DNA of 15,781 nucleotides from an uncultured Collinsella sp. (GCA_900544725.1 UQWK01000050.1:1-15781), one strand, 5' to 3'; shown: positions 7,646-14,995, numbered from the stretch's first letter. Notes: generated from the letters alone by a model not told the origin. Numbers and translations are program-made.

Positions 7646-7673
7646 AGTATACACGAGGAATCGCAAAGTGCAA
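7646..7673 (-). promoter_or_regulatory. Promoter of the tRNA-Ser genes
   Basis: On the minus strand, TTGCAC (complement of 7668-7673), a 16-nt spacer, then TATACT (complement of 7646-7651). The -10 box lies 16 nt before the tRNA 5' end at 7629, a normal distance for a tRNA promoter. Confidence 0.7.
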
Positions 7674-8024
7674 ACAGAAAAGTTGGCTTTTTTTAAAGCG
7701 CTTGGCTCCGTGACGGGATTCAAGCGAGCCAAAAATGGGCTCTGACCAGCATGGCTGCAAGTAGCAAATTGTTCAAAATAGGTATTTATAGGCGACTCGG
7801 CAATGAATTTAAAAATCTTTGACCGTTGTTGAAGACCACTGGTATGCATTTCGCGACCACAGCCTTGCAATTGCTGACCTGCGGTTTGATTTGGATTGTC
7901 CCCGCAGCGCCGTATCTTGTCCACAGATTCGTCAAGCATTTGGTCAGCATTTGGTTGGAAGACGCATGAAGTGCCGTGTGAGTATGGACATATGTGGAGG
8001 TCATGAGGTTGTAGCTGCATATTC
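7674..8024. other. Gene-free spacer between divergent tRNA-Ser and rpsF units
   Basis: No convincing gene is present. The open frames here lack ribosome binding sites and look unlike the core coding sequence. The stretch is visibly AT-richer than its neighbours. It holds TTGTCCACA (7917-7925), a one-mismatch DnaA box and the form common in Actinobacteria, with a weaker relative TTGTCCCCG at 7896. It also has a 10-bp direct repeat AGCATTTGGT (7935-7944 and 7946-7955) and a weak promoter-like pair TTGACC/TATGCA (7819-7824, 7843-7848). A 7-bp stem TTGGCTC/GAGCCAA lies at 7702-7732. Confidence 0.5.
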
Positions 8025-8053
8025 TTGCAGCCTGGAAGGTTGAAAGATATTAT
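8025..8053 (+). promoter_or_regulatory. Promoter of the rpsF-ssb-rpsR-rplI operon
   Basis: TTGCAG (8025-8030), exactly 17 nt, then TATTAT (8048-8053). This is a near-consensus sigma-70 promoter with optimal spacing. It predicts transcription from about 8060 and a leader of about 65 nt before rpsF. Confidence 0.8.
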
Positions 8054-8069
8054 TACCAAGTCTTTTCCT

Positions 8070-8098
8070 GCTTCAGGCGCACCTTCACGACCTGAAGC
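8070..8098 (+). promoter_or_regulatory. Leader hairpin of rpsF, candidate S6/S18 autoregulatory site
   Basis: GCTTCAGG (8070-8077) pairs perfectly with CCTGAAGC (8091-8098) around a 13-nt loop, inside the predicted 5' leader and 13 nt before the AGGAGGTG site. In several phyla the S6:S18 complex binds a leader structure of rpsF to repress translation. Position and size fit that role. I cannot confirm the conserved binding nucleotides by eye. Confidence 0.45.
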
Positions 8099-8124
8099 CA
8101 CATTTGCCCAGAGGAGGTGACAAT

Positions 8125-8418
8125 ATGAAGGCTTATGAACTGCTGTTCTTTGTTGACCCGTCGCTCGACCCCGAGACTCGTCTCGCTGTTATGAAGCGTA
8201 TCGATACCACGATCGCTGAGGGCGCTGGCAAGGTCGACTCCGTTGACGAGTGGGGCAAGCGCAAGCTCGCCTACGAGATCAACGACCTCACCGATGGTGA
8301 CTACACCCTCATCAACTTCCACGCAGATCCTACCCAGATCGCCGAGCTTGATCGCGTCCTGCGCATCACCGACGCTGTGGTCCGCCACATGATCGTCCGT
8401 CGCGACGACCAGGAGTAA
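8125..8418 (+). CDS. rpsF: 30S ribosomal protein S6
   Basis: A protein of 97 residues, normal for S6. It begins MKAYELLFFVDPSLD and carries the family's beta-alpha-beta pattern, with the conserved WGKRKLAYEI segment in the middle and a C-terminal VRHMIVRRD. S6 binds 16S rRNA with S18 in the platform of the small subunit. AGGAGGTG (8112-8119) is a near-perfect ribosome binding site 5 nt before the ATG at 8125, which rules out the longer in-frame start at 8104. It is the first gene of a four-gene operon with ssb, rpsR and rplI, the classic arrangement. Confidence 0.97.
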   Translation: MKAYELLFFVDPSLDPETRLAVMKRIDTTIAEGAGKVDSVDEWGKRKLAYEINDLTDGDYTLINFHADPTQIAELDRVLRITDAVVRHMIVRRDDQE

Positions 8419-8466
8419 GACTGTCGTTTTGGACTGGGCTTGTGCCCCAAGAGGAAGTAGTGAGTT

Positions 8467-8922
8467 ATGAGCATCAATCGAGTGAACATCACCGGTAACC
8501 TCACGCGTGATCCCGAGCTGCGCGCCACCGCCGGCGGAACCCAGGTTCTGTCCTTTGGCGTCGCCGTGAACGATCGTCGCCGCAACCCGCAGACCGGCGA
8601 GTGGGAGGACTATCCCAACTTTGTCGACTGCACCATGTTCGGCACCCGCGCCGAGGCCGTGAGCCGTTTCCTGGCAAAGGGAAACAAGGTCGCGATCGAG
8701 GGCAAGCTGCGCTACAGCTCTTGGGAGCGCGACGGCCAGCGCCGGAGCAAGCTTGAGGTCATCGTCGATGAGATCGAGTTTATGAGCTCCCGTGGTGGCC
8801 AGGGTGGCTACGATCAGGGCGGCTACGCCCCCGCAGCCCCTGCAGCGCCCGCACCGCGTCCTGCCGCGCCGGTGGCTACGCCGCCTGCGGTCGACGTCTA
8901 CGATGAGGACATCCCGTTCTAA
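8467..8922 (+). CDS. ssb: Single-stranded DNA-binding protein
   Basis: A protein of 151 residues. An N-terminal OB-fold (about 1-105) opens with SINRVNITGNLTRDPELR and contains NFVDCTMFG and KGNKVAIEGKLRYSSWE. It is followed by a Gly/Ala/Pro-rich flexible linker (about 109-140) and the acidic tip DEDIPF, which recruits replication and repair proteins. The protein acts as a tetramer on single-stranded DNA. GAGGAAG (8451-8457) lies 9 nt before the start. Placement between rpsF and rpsR is the conserved bacterial order. Confidence 0.98.
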   Translation: MSINRVNITGNLTRDPELRATAGGTQVLSFGVAVNDRRRNPQTGEWEDYPNFVDCTMFGTRAEAVSRFLAKGNKVAIEGKLRYSSWERDGQRRSKLEVIVDEIEFMSSRGGQGGYDQGGYAPAAPAAPAPRPAAPVATPPAVDVYDEDIPF

Positions 8923-8949
8923 GGGTTGTTCACCTATTTTTGAGTGAGA

Positions 8950-8975
8950 GGCGACTTTGGTTCGCCGAAGTTGCC
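8950..8975 (+). other. UUCG-loop hairpin between ssb and rpsR
   Basis: An 11-bp stem, GGCGACTTTGG (8950-8960) with CCGAAGTTGCC (8965-8975), including two G:U wobbles and a UUCG tetraloop. It ends 4 nt before the GAAAGG site of rpsR. No T-run follows, so it is not an intrinsic terminator. It may set the relative expression of ssb and rpsR through RNA stability, processing or translation. Confidence 0.75.
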
Positions 8976-8994
8976 AAATGAAAGGTATTTTGAC

Positions 8995-9261
8995 ATGGCT
9001 AATGATTATTCTGCACGTCAGCCGCGTCGTAAGTACTGCCAGTTCTGCAAGGAGAACACTGAGTTCATCGACTATAAGGACACTCAGCTTCTCCGTAAGT
9101 ACATGACCGACCGTGGCAAGATCAAGCCCCGTCGCGTCACTGGCGCTTGCACGCAGCATCAGCATGACATCGCCAACGCCATCAAGCGCGCCCGCGAGAT
9201 GGCTCTCCTGCCGTACACCGTCCCCGTGGTTTCCTCTCGTGGCAACCGCGACCGCGGCTAA
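8995..9261 (+). CDS. rpsR: 30S ribosomal protein S18
   Basis: An 88-residue basic protein with the S18 core: the CQFC pair (C15, C18), IDYKD, LLRKYMTDRGKI, PRRVTG, then C52 and H55, and IKRAREMALLPY. C15, C18, C52 and H55 fit the zinc-binding form of S18. S18 binds the small-subunit platform together with S6. The start at 8995 is chosen because GAAAGG (8980-8985) lies 9 nt upstream and the protein then begins in the usual way; the longer frame from 8944 runs through the hairpin before the gene. Confidence 0.97.
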   Translation: MANDYSARQPRRKYCQFCKENTEFIDYKDTQLLRKYMTDRGKIKPRRVTGACTQHQHDIANAIKRAREMALLPYTVPVVSSRGNRDRG

Positions 9262-9276
9262 GAAGGGAGACGCATC

Positions 9277-9816
9277 ATGAAGGTTATTCTTCTCGATGAG
9301 ATCAAGGGCAAGGGCGGCGAGGGTGACGTCGTAGAGGTCGCTCAGGGTTACGCTGAGAACTTCCTGTTCCCCAAGAAGCTCGCTGTTGCCGCCACCAAGG
9401 GCAACCTCAAGCAGCTTGACGAGCGTCGCAACAACATCGCCAAGCGCGAGGCCGTCCGTCTGGCTACCGCCAACGAGACCAAGGCTGCTCTCGAGGGCAA
9501 GCAGGTCACCGTTGACGTCAAGGTCGGCGACGAGGGCATCCTGTTTGGCTCCGTTACCGCCGCTATGATCGCTGACGCCATCAAGGCTCAGCTCGGTATG
9601 GACATCGACCGCAAGCGCGTCGAGCTCGGTAAGCCCATCAAGGTTGCCGGTGCCCACACCGTTGCCATCTCGCTGTACCGCGAGATCAAGGCCGAGGTTG
9701 TCGTCCTCGTCGGCGTTAACGCCGAGGAGCTCGCTGCCGAGGCTGAGGTCGAGGAGGCCGCTGAGGTCGCCGAGGCCGAGACCGCCGAGGTCGAGACTGA
9801 GGCTGCTGCCGAGTAG
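9277..9816 (+). CDS. rplI: 50S ribosomal protein L9 with acidic C-terminal tail
   Basis: A protein of 179 residues. The N-terminal rRNA-binding domain starts MKVILLDEIKGKG-GEGDVVEV and contains YAENFLFPKKLA. It is followed by the long connecting helix (about 45-75) and the C-terminal domain (about 78-150, including GILFGSVTAAMIADAI). L9 is normally about 150 residues. Here a further 30 or so residues of almost only Ala, Glu and Val follow. The ribosome binding site AAGGGAG (9262-9268) follows the rpsR stop at once. It is the last gene of the operon, with a terminator 32 nt after the stop. Confidence 0.96.
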   Translation: MKVILLDEIKGKGGEGDVVEVAQGYAENFLFPKKLAVAATKGNLKQLDERRNNIAKREAVRLATANETKAALEGKQVTVDVKVGDEGILFGSVTAAMIADAIKAQLGMDIDRKRVELGKPIKVAGAHTVAISLYREIKAEVVVLVGVNAEELAAEAEVEEAAEVAEAETAEVETEAAAE

Positions 9817-9848
9817 CATTTGCTGCAACGCAACAATCTTGTTCTAAG

Positions 9849-9880
9849 AAGGGCGCTCTGGGAGACCAGGGCGCCCTTTT
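9849..9880 (+). terminator. Terminator of the rpsF-rplI operon
   Basis: AAGGGCGCTCTGG (9849-9861) pairs with 9866-9878 with one T:G wobble, a GAGA (GNRA) tetraloop, and TTTT following; more T's come after a short GC. It separates the operon from dnaB. Confidence 0.93.
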
Positions 9881-9975
9881 GCTTTTTAGCGCTCTGCGAG
9901 TGCCATAGGGGACGTTGCGGTGAGGTCTATTTGTGGGACCGTTCATCCGTTTCGTTCGGTGATGATTGTCGGCGC

Positions 9976-10007
9976 GCGGCTTGTTTTAAAGCCGCGGCTG
10001 ATACTAT
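9976..10007 (+). promoter_or_regulatory. Probable dnaB promoter with overlapping palindrome
   Basis: An extended -10 element TG-A-TACTAT (9999-10007) is preceded at 15 nt by TTGTTT (9981-9986). A perfect 7-bp inverted repeat, GCGGCTT (9976-9982) and AAGCCGC (9989-9995), covers the -35 and spacer. It could be an operator or a fortuitous dyad. The transcript would start about 25-30 nt before the dnaB ATG. Confidence 0.5.
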
Positions 10008-10040
10008 GGATGCTCGCAAGCGATATGAATGAGGATGCTC

Positions 10041-11432
10041 ATGGCATATGACGATAGGGAGACCGGGCTGACGGTTGAGGACCGCGGCTCCAAGTTGGGT
10101 CTTCCCCAAAACCAAGATGCAGAGGCCAATGTCCTGGCCGCTATGCTGCTGTCGCCCGAGGTGGTCGAAGAGGCCCAGGTCGAGCTGCAACCCGATGACT
10201 TCTACCGGCCCATCCATAAGACCATCTATACCGCGATGGTCGATATGTACAACAGCCGCATTCCCATCGACTCCATCTCGCTGATCGATTACCTGCGCAG
10301 CATCAACAAGCTCGATGCCGTGGGCGGCGAGGCGTACATTTTGGAGCTGATGGGCCAGACCCTGTCGCTCGTGAACTGGCAGCACCATGCCGCCATCGTT
10401 CGCCGCGATTCGATGCTGCGCGAGCTGATCGGCGCCACCAACGAGATCAACGCGCTGGCCTATAACGCCCCCACCGACACCAAGGAAGTCGTGGAGCTGG
10501 CCGAGAGCAAGCTGCTCAAGGTCACGGCGCGCGAGGTCAAGTCGAGCTATAAGACGCTGACCGAGTTTATGGTCGAGGCGTATAACGAGGCCGAGGAAGT
10601 GTGCCAGGCGGGTGGCCAGGCCGCAGGCGTACCCACGGGCTTCCCGTCGCTCGACCGCATGCTCATGGGCTTTCGCGAGGGTCAGCTCATCATCATCGGC
10701 GCCCGCCCCGCCGTGGGTAAGACGTCGTTCGCCCTCAACTTGGCACTCAACGCCGCCGCAGCGGGCTACACCGTCGGCTTCTTCTCGCTGGAGATGTCGG
10801 GCAAGGAAATTGCCCAGCGTCTGATTTGCGCCTACGCCATGATTTCGATCAGCGACTTCCGTATGGGCCGCATTAGCCCCGAGCAGTGGGCCAACATCAA
10901 CGAGGCCACGCAGACCTTGTCTAAGCTCGATATTCTGATCGACGACACGCCCGGCACCACGGTGACCGAGATTCGCGCCAAGAGCCGCCGCATGCTCCAT
11001 AACAAGGAGAAGGCCATCATCATCTTGGACTACCTGCAGCTGGTGAGCCCGCCACCGGGACGCCGTTCCGAGAGCCGTACCGTCGAGGTCTCGGAGATGT
11101 CGCGTGGCATGAAGATCATGGCCAAGGAGCTCAAGATCCCGCTAATCGCGCTGTCGCAGCTGTCGCGTCAGGTCGAGTCTCGTACCGGCAAACGCCCACA
11201 GCTTTCCGACCTGCGTGAATCGGGCTCCATCGAGCAGGACGCCGATATCGTTATGTTTCTGGACCGCTCCGCCGACGAGGCCGAGGCCTCGCGCGACGAT
11301 CGACCCGACGAGGGCGTTACGCGTATCGTCGTGGCCAAGAACCGTTCGGGCCCGATCGGCGACGTCGACCTGATGTTCCTGCCGGCATCCACCAAGTTCT
11401 ATGAGCTTGATGGGGCGCATACGGAGGAGTAG
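10041..11432 (+). CDS. dnaB: Replicative DNA helicase DnaB
   Basis: A 463-residue hexameric 5'-3' helicase that unwinds DNA at the fork and contacts primase. The N-terminal collar domain (about 20-130) includes LPQNQDAEANVLAAMLL. The RecA-like motor contains Walker A GARPAVGKT (220-228), Walker B IIILDYLQL (326-334), the SQLSRQVE and SDLRESGSIEQDAD motifs, and the arginine-finger region AKNRSG near 433. No intein interrupts it. Three in-frame ATGs are close together (10029, 10035, 10041). 10041 is preferred because GAGGA (10031-10035) is 5 nt upstream. The gene follows rplI, as in many bacteria, but behind a terminator and its own promoter. Confidence 0.97.
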   Translation: MAYDDRETGLTVEDRGSKLGLPQNQDAEANVLAAMLLSPEVVEEAQVELQPDDFYRPIHKTIYTAMVDMYNSRIPIDSISLIDYLRSINKLDAVGGEAYILELMGQTLSLVNWQHHAAIVRRDSMLRELIGATNEINALAYNAPTDTKEVVELAESKLLKVTAREVKSSYKTLTEFMVEAYNEAEEVCQAGGQAAGVPTGFPSLDRMLMGFREGQLIIIGARPAVGKTSFALNLALNAAAAGYTVGFFSLEMSGKEIAQRLICAYAMISISDFRMGRISPEQWANINEATQTLSKLDILIDDTPGTTVTEIRAKSRRMLHNKEKAIIILDYLQLVSPPPGRRSESRTVEVSEMSRGMKIMAKELKIPLIALSQLSRQVESRTGKRPQLSDLRESGSIEQDADIVMFLDRSADEAEASRDDRPDEGVTRIVVAKNRSGPIGDVDLMFLPASTKFYELDGAHTEE

Positions 11433-11498
11433 GACAGGCGCCCGTTGCACGGGTATACTGGGAATGTTTTGTGCTTCTGCGCGCTTGTGGCGCGTAGA
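11431..11498 (+). promoter_or_regulatory. purA promoter and leader hairpin
   Basis: AGGACA (11431-11436, overlapping the dnaB stop), a 17-nt spacer and a consensus-like TATACT (11454-11459) predict a start near 11466. The leader then forms a 9-bp hairpin, TCTGCGCGC (11476-11484) with 11490-11498 and loop TTGTG, which lacks a T-run and so is not a terminator. The purA ribosome binding site AAGGAG is at 11513-11518. Confidence 0.55.
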
Positions 11499-11523
11499 CA
11501 GTCCATGAATGTAAGGAGTAAAC

Positions 11524-12853
11524 ATGCCGTCAACCGTTTTGGTCGGTGCCCAGTGGGGCGATGAGGGCAAGGGTAAGATCTGCGACCTGGTCGCCGGCGA
11601 CTTTGATGCCGTCGTGCGCTATTCGGGCGGCAACAACGCCGGCCACACCATCGTCGTCAACGGCAAGAAGTACGGCCTGCACCAGGTGCCCTCCGGCATC
11701 ATGTATTCCGATCATGTGTCGGTGATCGGTAACGGCTGCGTCGTCAACCCCAAGGTTGTCCTTGAGGAGATCGACATGTTCGAGGCCGACGGCATTACCA
11801 CCAAGAATCTCAAGATCAGTGGTAACGCGCACGTCATCATGCCGTATCACATCGATCTGGATGGCGCTTTTGAGCAGAAGCTTGGCAAGAAGAGCATCGG
11901 CACCACCAAGCGTGGCATCGGCCCGTGCTATCAGGACAAGATGGCCCGTATTGGCCTGCGCATGCAGGACATGCTGGACGAGGAGCTGTTCCGCGACAAG
12001 CTGGAGACCGCCCTTGCCCGCGTGAACCCCGAGCTCGAGCTACTCTACGGCCTGCCCACCTATACCGTGGACCAGATTTGCGACGAGTACCTGCCCATGG
12101 CCGAGCGTCTGCGCCCCTACATCACCGAGACGAGCCTGCTGCTCAACAACATGATCGACGAGGGCAAGACCCTGCTCTTTGAGGGCGCTCAGGCGACGCT
12201 GCTCGATATCGACCACGGCACCTATCCGTTCGTGACGTCTTCCAACTGCACCGCCGGCGGCGCCATCACCGGCTCCGGCGTCGGTATGAAGAACGTTGAC
12301 CGCGTGCTGGGCGTTATGAAGGCCTATATCACCCGCGTTGGTTCGGGCCCCATGCCCACCGAAGGCCTATATCACCCGCGTCGGTTCGGGCCCCATGCCC
12401 ACCGAGCTTTCCTATGAGTCCGAGGCCGGCCACACGCTGACCGAGGAGGGCTATGAGTACGGCGTGACCACCGGTCGTCGCCGTCGCTGCGGCTGGTTCG
12501 ATGGCCCCATCGCCAACTATGCCTCGCGCGTCAACGGTCTCACCGATATCGCCCTGACCAAGCTCGACGTGCTTTCGGCCTTCGACACCATCAAGGTGTG
12601 CGTTGCCTACGACGTCGACGGCGAGCGCTATACGAGCGTGCCCGAGCATCAGGTTCGCTTTGAGAACGCCAAGCCCATCTACGAGGAGCTCCCTGGCTGG
12701 AAGTGCGACATCACCGGTTGCCGCAGCTTTGACGAGCTGCCGCAGGAGGCTCAGGACTACGTGGCATTTATCGAGGATCTGGCACACACCCGCGTGACGT
12801 TTATTGGCGTCGGCGCCGGTCGCGAGCAGATCATCAACCGATTCTGGAAGTAA
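11524..12853 (+). pseudogene. purA: Adenylosuccinate synthetase, frameshifted by 43-bp tandem duplication
   Basis: The encoded enzyme joins IMP and aspartate with GTP to make adenylosuccinate, the first committed step to AMP. The reading frame starts well: AAGGAG 5 nt before the ATG, GDEGKGK (12-18, catalytic D13), NNAGHTI (H41), TTKRGIGPCYQDK, and FEGAQATLLDIDHGT. After T279 and one Glu codon, a second copy of the preceding 43 bp shifts the frame, giving 17 foreign residues and a stop at 12415-12417 (297 residues). The proper C-terminus (LSYESEAG, TTGRRRRCGW, INRFWK) continues in the next frame to 12853. Without one repeat copy the protein is 428 residues, the usual length. As written, the gene lacks the C-terminal substrate-binding part. 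An assembly error is a serious alternative to a real mutation. Confidence 0.93.
12318..12403 (+). repeat. 43-bp tandem duplication inside purA
   Basis: Unit 1 (12318-12360) and unit 2 (12361-12403) are adjacent and identical except 12339 T against 12382 C. Both begin GAAGGCCTATATC and end CATGCCCACC. Each codes KAYITRVGSGPMPT in its own frame. Because 43 is not a multiple of three, the second unit shifts the frame by one base. Confidence 0.98.
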
Positions 12854-12874
12854 TCGGTCTTTACGGTTATTGCG

Positions 12875-12919
12875 ATATACCCCTTTGCAGCCCAGGCGGG
12901 CGGCCGAGGGGTATATTTG
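12875..12919 (+). terminator. Possible terminator after purA
   Basis: ATATACCCCT (12875-12884) pairs perfectly with AGGGGTATAT (12907-12916). The 22-nt loop holds an inner GCCC/GGGC stem. The tail TTTGCTTTGT is only moderately T-rich, so termination may be partial. A second 7-bp hairpin (GGCCCGC 12930-12936 with 12944-12950) follows before the purD ribosome binding site. No clear purD promoter was found in this 120-nt gap. Confidence 0.55.
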
Positions 12920-12973
12920 CTTTGTAATGGGCCCGCAAGGTTGGCGGGCCGTTCATCCATAGAGGAGGCACCC

Positions 12974-14278
12974 TTGAAGGCGGACACTCAAACCATCGAC
13001 ATCCTGTTGTTGGGCAGCGGCGGCCGCGAGCATGCTTTGGCAGCAAAGCTCGCAGCATCACCGCGCGCCGGCAAGCTCTACATCGCGCCGGGTAACGGCG
13101 GCACCGCGAGCTGTGGCGAGAACGTTGTTCTCGACGATTGCGATCCTGCGGCCGTGGCGGCGTTTGCGCAGAGCCACGGATGCGGACTCGTGGTGATTGG
13201 CCCCGAGGCTCCGCTCGTGGCGGGCGTTGCCGATGCCGTGCGTGCGGCAGGTATCCCGTGCTTTGGCCCGGGCGCCGAGGGCGCTCAGATGGAGGGCTCC
13301 AAGCTGTTCTCCAAGCAGCTCATGGAGCGTGCGGGCATCCCGACGGCTGCCTACGGCTCGTTTACCGATGAGGCTTCGGCTCTCGCCTATGTGCGCGAGC
13401 AGGGTGCCCCGCTGGTCGTGAAGGCCGACGGCCTGGCTGCTGGCAAGGGCGTTATCGTGGCAACCGAGCTTGAGCAGGCCGAGGAGGCCGTGCGCGAGTG
13501 CTTTGGCGGCACCTTCGGTGACGCCGGCAACACTGTGGTCATTGAGGAGATGCTCGTTGGCCCCGAGTGCTCGCTGCTGGCCTTTACCGACGGCAAGACC
13601 GTGCGTCCCATGGCCACTTCGCAGGACCACAAGCGCGCGCTCGAGGGCGATCTGGGCCCCAACACGGGCGGCATGGGCGTTTACAGCCCGGTGCCCATCG
13701 TGACCGACGAGGAGCACGCCACCATGGTGGAGGTCATGGAGCAGACCGTGGCTGAGCTCGCTGCCGAGGGCATCGACTACCGCGGCTGCCTGTACGGTGG
13801 CTTTATGCTCACGCCCGCCGGCCCCAAGGTACTGGAGTTCAACGCCCGCTTTGGCGACCCCGAGACGCAGGTCGTGCTGCCGCGCCTTAAGAACGACTTG
13901 GTCGAGGTCATGCTGGCCTGCGCCAACTGCGAGCTCGATCAGATTGAGCTCGATTGGCGTGACGAGTGGGCCGTGGCCGTTGTCCTGACGAGCGCTGGCT
14001 ACCCCGGCAGCTACGAGAAGGGCAAGGTCATCACCGGTATCGCCGACGCCGAGGCCATGGAGAACGTGACCGTGTACCATGCCGGCACCGCCGTGGTGGA
14101 CGGTCAGCTTGTGACCAACGGCGGCCGCGTGCTCGCCGTGACCGCCCTGGGCGACACGTTCGAGAACGCTCGCAACCTTGCCTACGAGGCCTGCGAGAAG
14201 ATTGATTTTGAGGGCAAGACCCTGCGTCATGACATCGGTCTGCGCGCGCTGCGCGGCCGCGACGCCTGGGATGCCTAA
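12974..14278 (+). CDS. purD: Phosphoribosylamine-glycine ligase (GAR synthetase)
   Basis: A 434-residue ATP-grasp enzyme of purine synthesis that joins phosphoribosylamine and glycine using ATP. The N-terminal domain opens with LLLGSGGREHALA (12-22) and contains VVIGPEAPLVAGVAD. The ATP-grasp core has VVKADGLAAGKGV, the GPNTGGMG loop and LEFNARFGDPE with metal-binding Glu/Asn. The C-terminal domain has AGTAVVDG and NGGRVLAVTALG. The start is TTG at 12974: GAGGAGG (12963-12969) lies 4 nt upstream and no ATG fits, while the longer frame from 12917 runs through the preceding hairpins. It lies next to purA, although the two act at different points of the pathway. The Nudix gene starts 22 nt after its stop. 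Confidence 0.96.
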   Translation: MKADTQTIDILLLGSGGREHALAAKLAASPRAGKLYIAPGNGGTASCGENVVLDDCDPAAVAAFAQSHGCGLVVIGPEAPLVAGVADAVRAAGIPCFGPGAEGAQMEGSKLFSKQLMERAGIPTAAYGSFTDEASALAYVREQGAPLVVKADGLAAGKGVIVATELEQAEEAVRECFGGTFGDAGNTVVIEEMLVGPECSLLAFTDGKTVRPMATSQDHKRALEGDLGPNTGGMGVYSPVPIVTDEEHATMVEVMEQTVAELAAEGIDYRGCLYGGFMLTPAGPKVLEFNARFGDPETQVVLPRLKNDLVEVMLACANCELDQIELDWRDEWAVAVVLTSAGYPGSYEKGKVITGIADAEAMENVTVYHAGTAVVDGQLVTNGGRVLAVTALGDTFENARNLAYEACEKIDFEGKTLRHDIGLRALRGRDAWDA

Positions 14279-14299
14279 AGTCCGAGAGGGATGAGACGG

Positions 14300-14995
14300 A
14301 TGGACGAGAAGAACGAAGAGCTCGTGGACGCGCAGATTGTCGAGCAGGACGGTCGCACGTATGGGCACGCCGAGGGCGAGCCCGGTGGCGAGGTCGTCGA
14401 TGAGCCGATGCTGGTGCTGGGCGACGACGATCTGCACGATGCCGAGCTGCACGAGAAGATTCTTTCGGAGGAGTGCGCCTGGAAGGGCAAGATCCTCGAC
14501 GTCCACCGTCTTGAGGTTGAGCTGCCCAACGGCCATCGCAGCGCCCGCGATGTGATTCGCCATCCGGGCGCGGCGGCCGTTGTGGCGCTTACCGAGAGCG
14601 GCAAGATCGTGCTGGTGCGTCAGTACCGCACGGCGATCGACCGCGTGACGGTCGAGATTCCCGCCGGCAAGCTCGATCCGGGCGAGGACCCGCTCGATTG
14701 CGCCAAGCGCGAGCTGCACGAGGAGACGGGCTTTAGGGCCGGCCGCATCCGCTTTTTGACGTCGATTGTCACGACCTGTGGCTTCTGTGACGAGATCATT
14801 CACATCTACCTGGCTACCAAGCTTGAGTTCGACGCACCCAACCCCGATGACGACGAGTTCGTCAACGTGGATCTAGTGCCGCTGCACGAGCTGATCGACG
14901 CCGTGCTCGACGGCAAGATCGAGGATGCCAAGACCGTCGTGGGCGCGCTCGCCTGCGATAGCATCGCGCACAGGTTGGGCGGATCAGAACTTTAA
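14300..14995 (+). CDS. Nudix hydrolase, ADP-ribose pyrophosphatase type
   Basis: A 231-residue protein with a complete Nudix box: G123, E129, then RELHEETGF (137-145), exactly spaced as GX5EX7REUXEEXGU. The upstream strand LVRQYRTAID and the segment TVEIPAGKL are typical of the NudF/ADP-ribose pyrophosphatase subfamily, which splits ADP-ribose to AMP and ribose-5-phosphate. An N-terminal extension of about 50 residues, rich in Asp/Glu/Val, precedes the catalytic domain. The ATG at 14300 is chosen over 14291 because GAGAGGG (14284-14290) directly abuts the earlier ATG. Co-transcription with purD is likely (gap 21 nt). The exact substrate is inferred from subfamily features. Confidence 0.92.
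   Translation: MDEKNEELVDAQIVEQDGRTYGHAEGEPGGEVVDEPMLVLGDDDLHDAELHEKILSEECAWKGKILDVHRLEVELPNGHRSARDVIRHPGAAAVVALTESGKIVLVRQYRTAIDRVTVEIPAGKLDPGEDPLDCAKRELHEETGFRAGRIRFLTSIVTTCGFCDEIIHIYLATKLEFDAPNPDDDEFVNVDLVPLHELIDAVLDGKIEDAKTVVGALACDSIAHRLGGSEL

Noticed and set aside
7631..8101. 156-residue minus-strand frame filling the spacer before rpsF
   Set aside because: No ribosome binding site, no recognisable motif, overlaps two good promoters, and codon use is unlike the neighbouring genes.
8053..9828. 591-residue minus-strand frame across rpsF-ssb-rpsR-rplI
   Set aside because: It lies entirely opposite four certain genes and has the composition of an antisense shadow.
11476..11498. Purine riboswitch in the purA leader
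   Set aside because: Only a single 9-bp hairpin is visible. The three-way junction and conserved loop bases of known purine riboswitches are absent.
12318..12403. Programmed frameshift in purA
   Set aside because: There is no slippery heptamer, and the frame change is fully explained by the 43-bp duplication.
13058..14803. 581-residue minus-strand frame opposite purD and the Nudix gene
   Set aside because: Antisense shadow of high-GC codon use without start signals or recognisable motifs.
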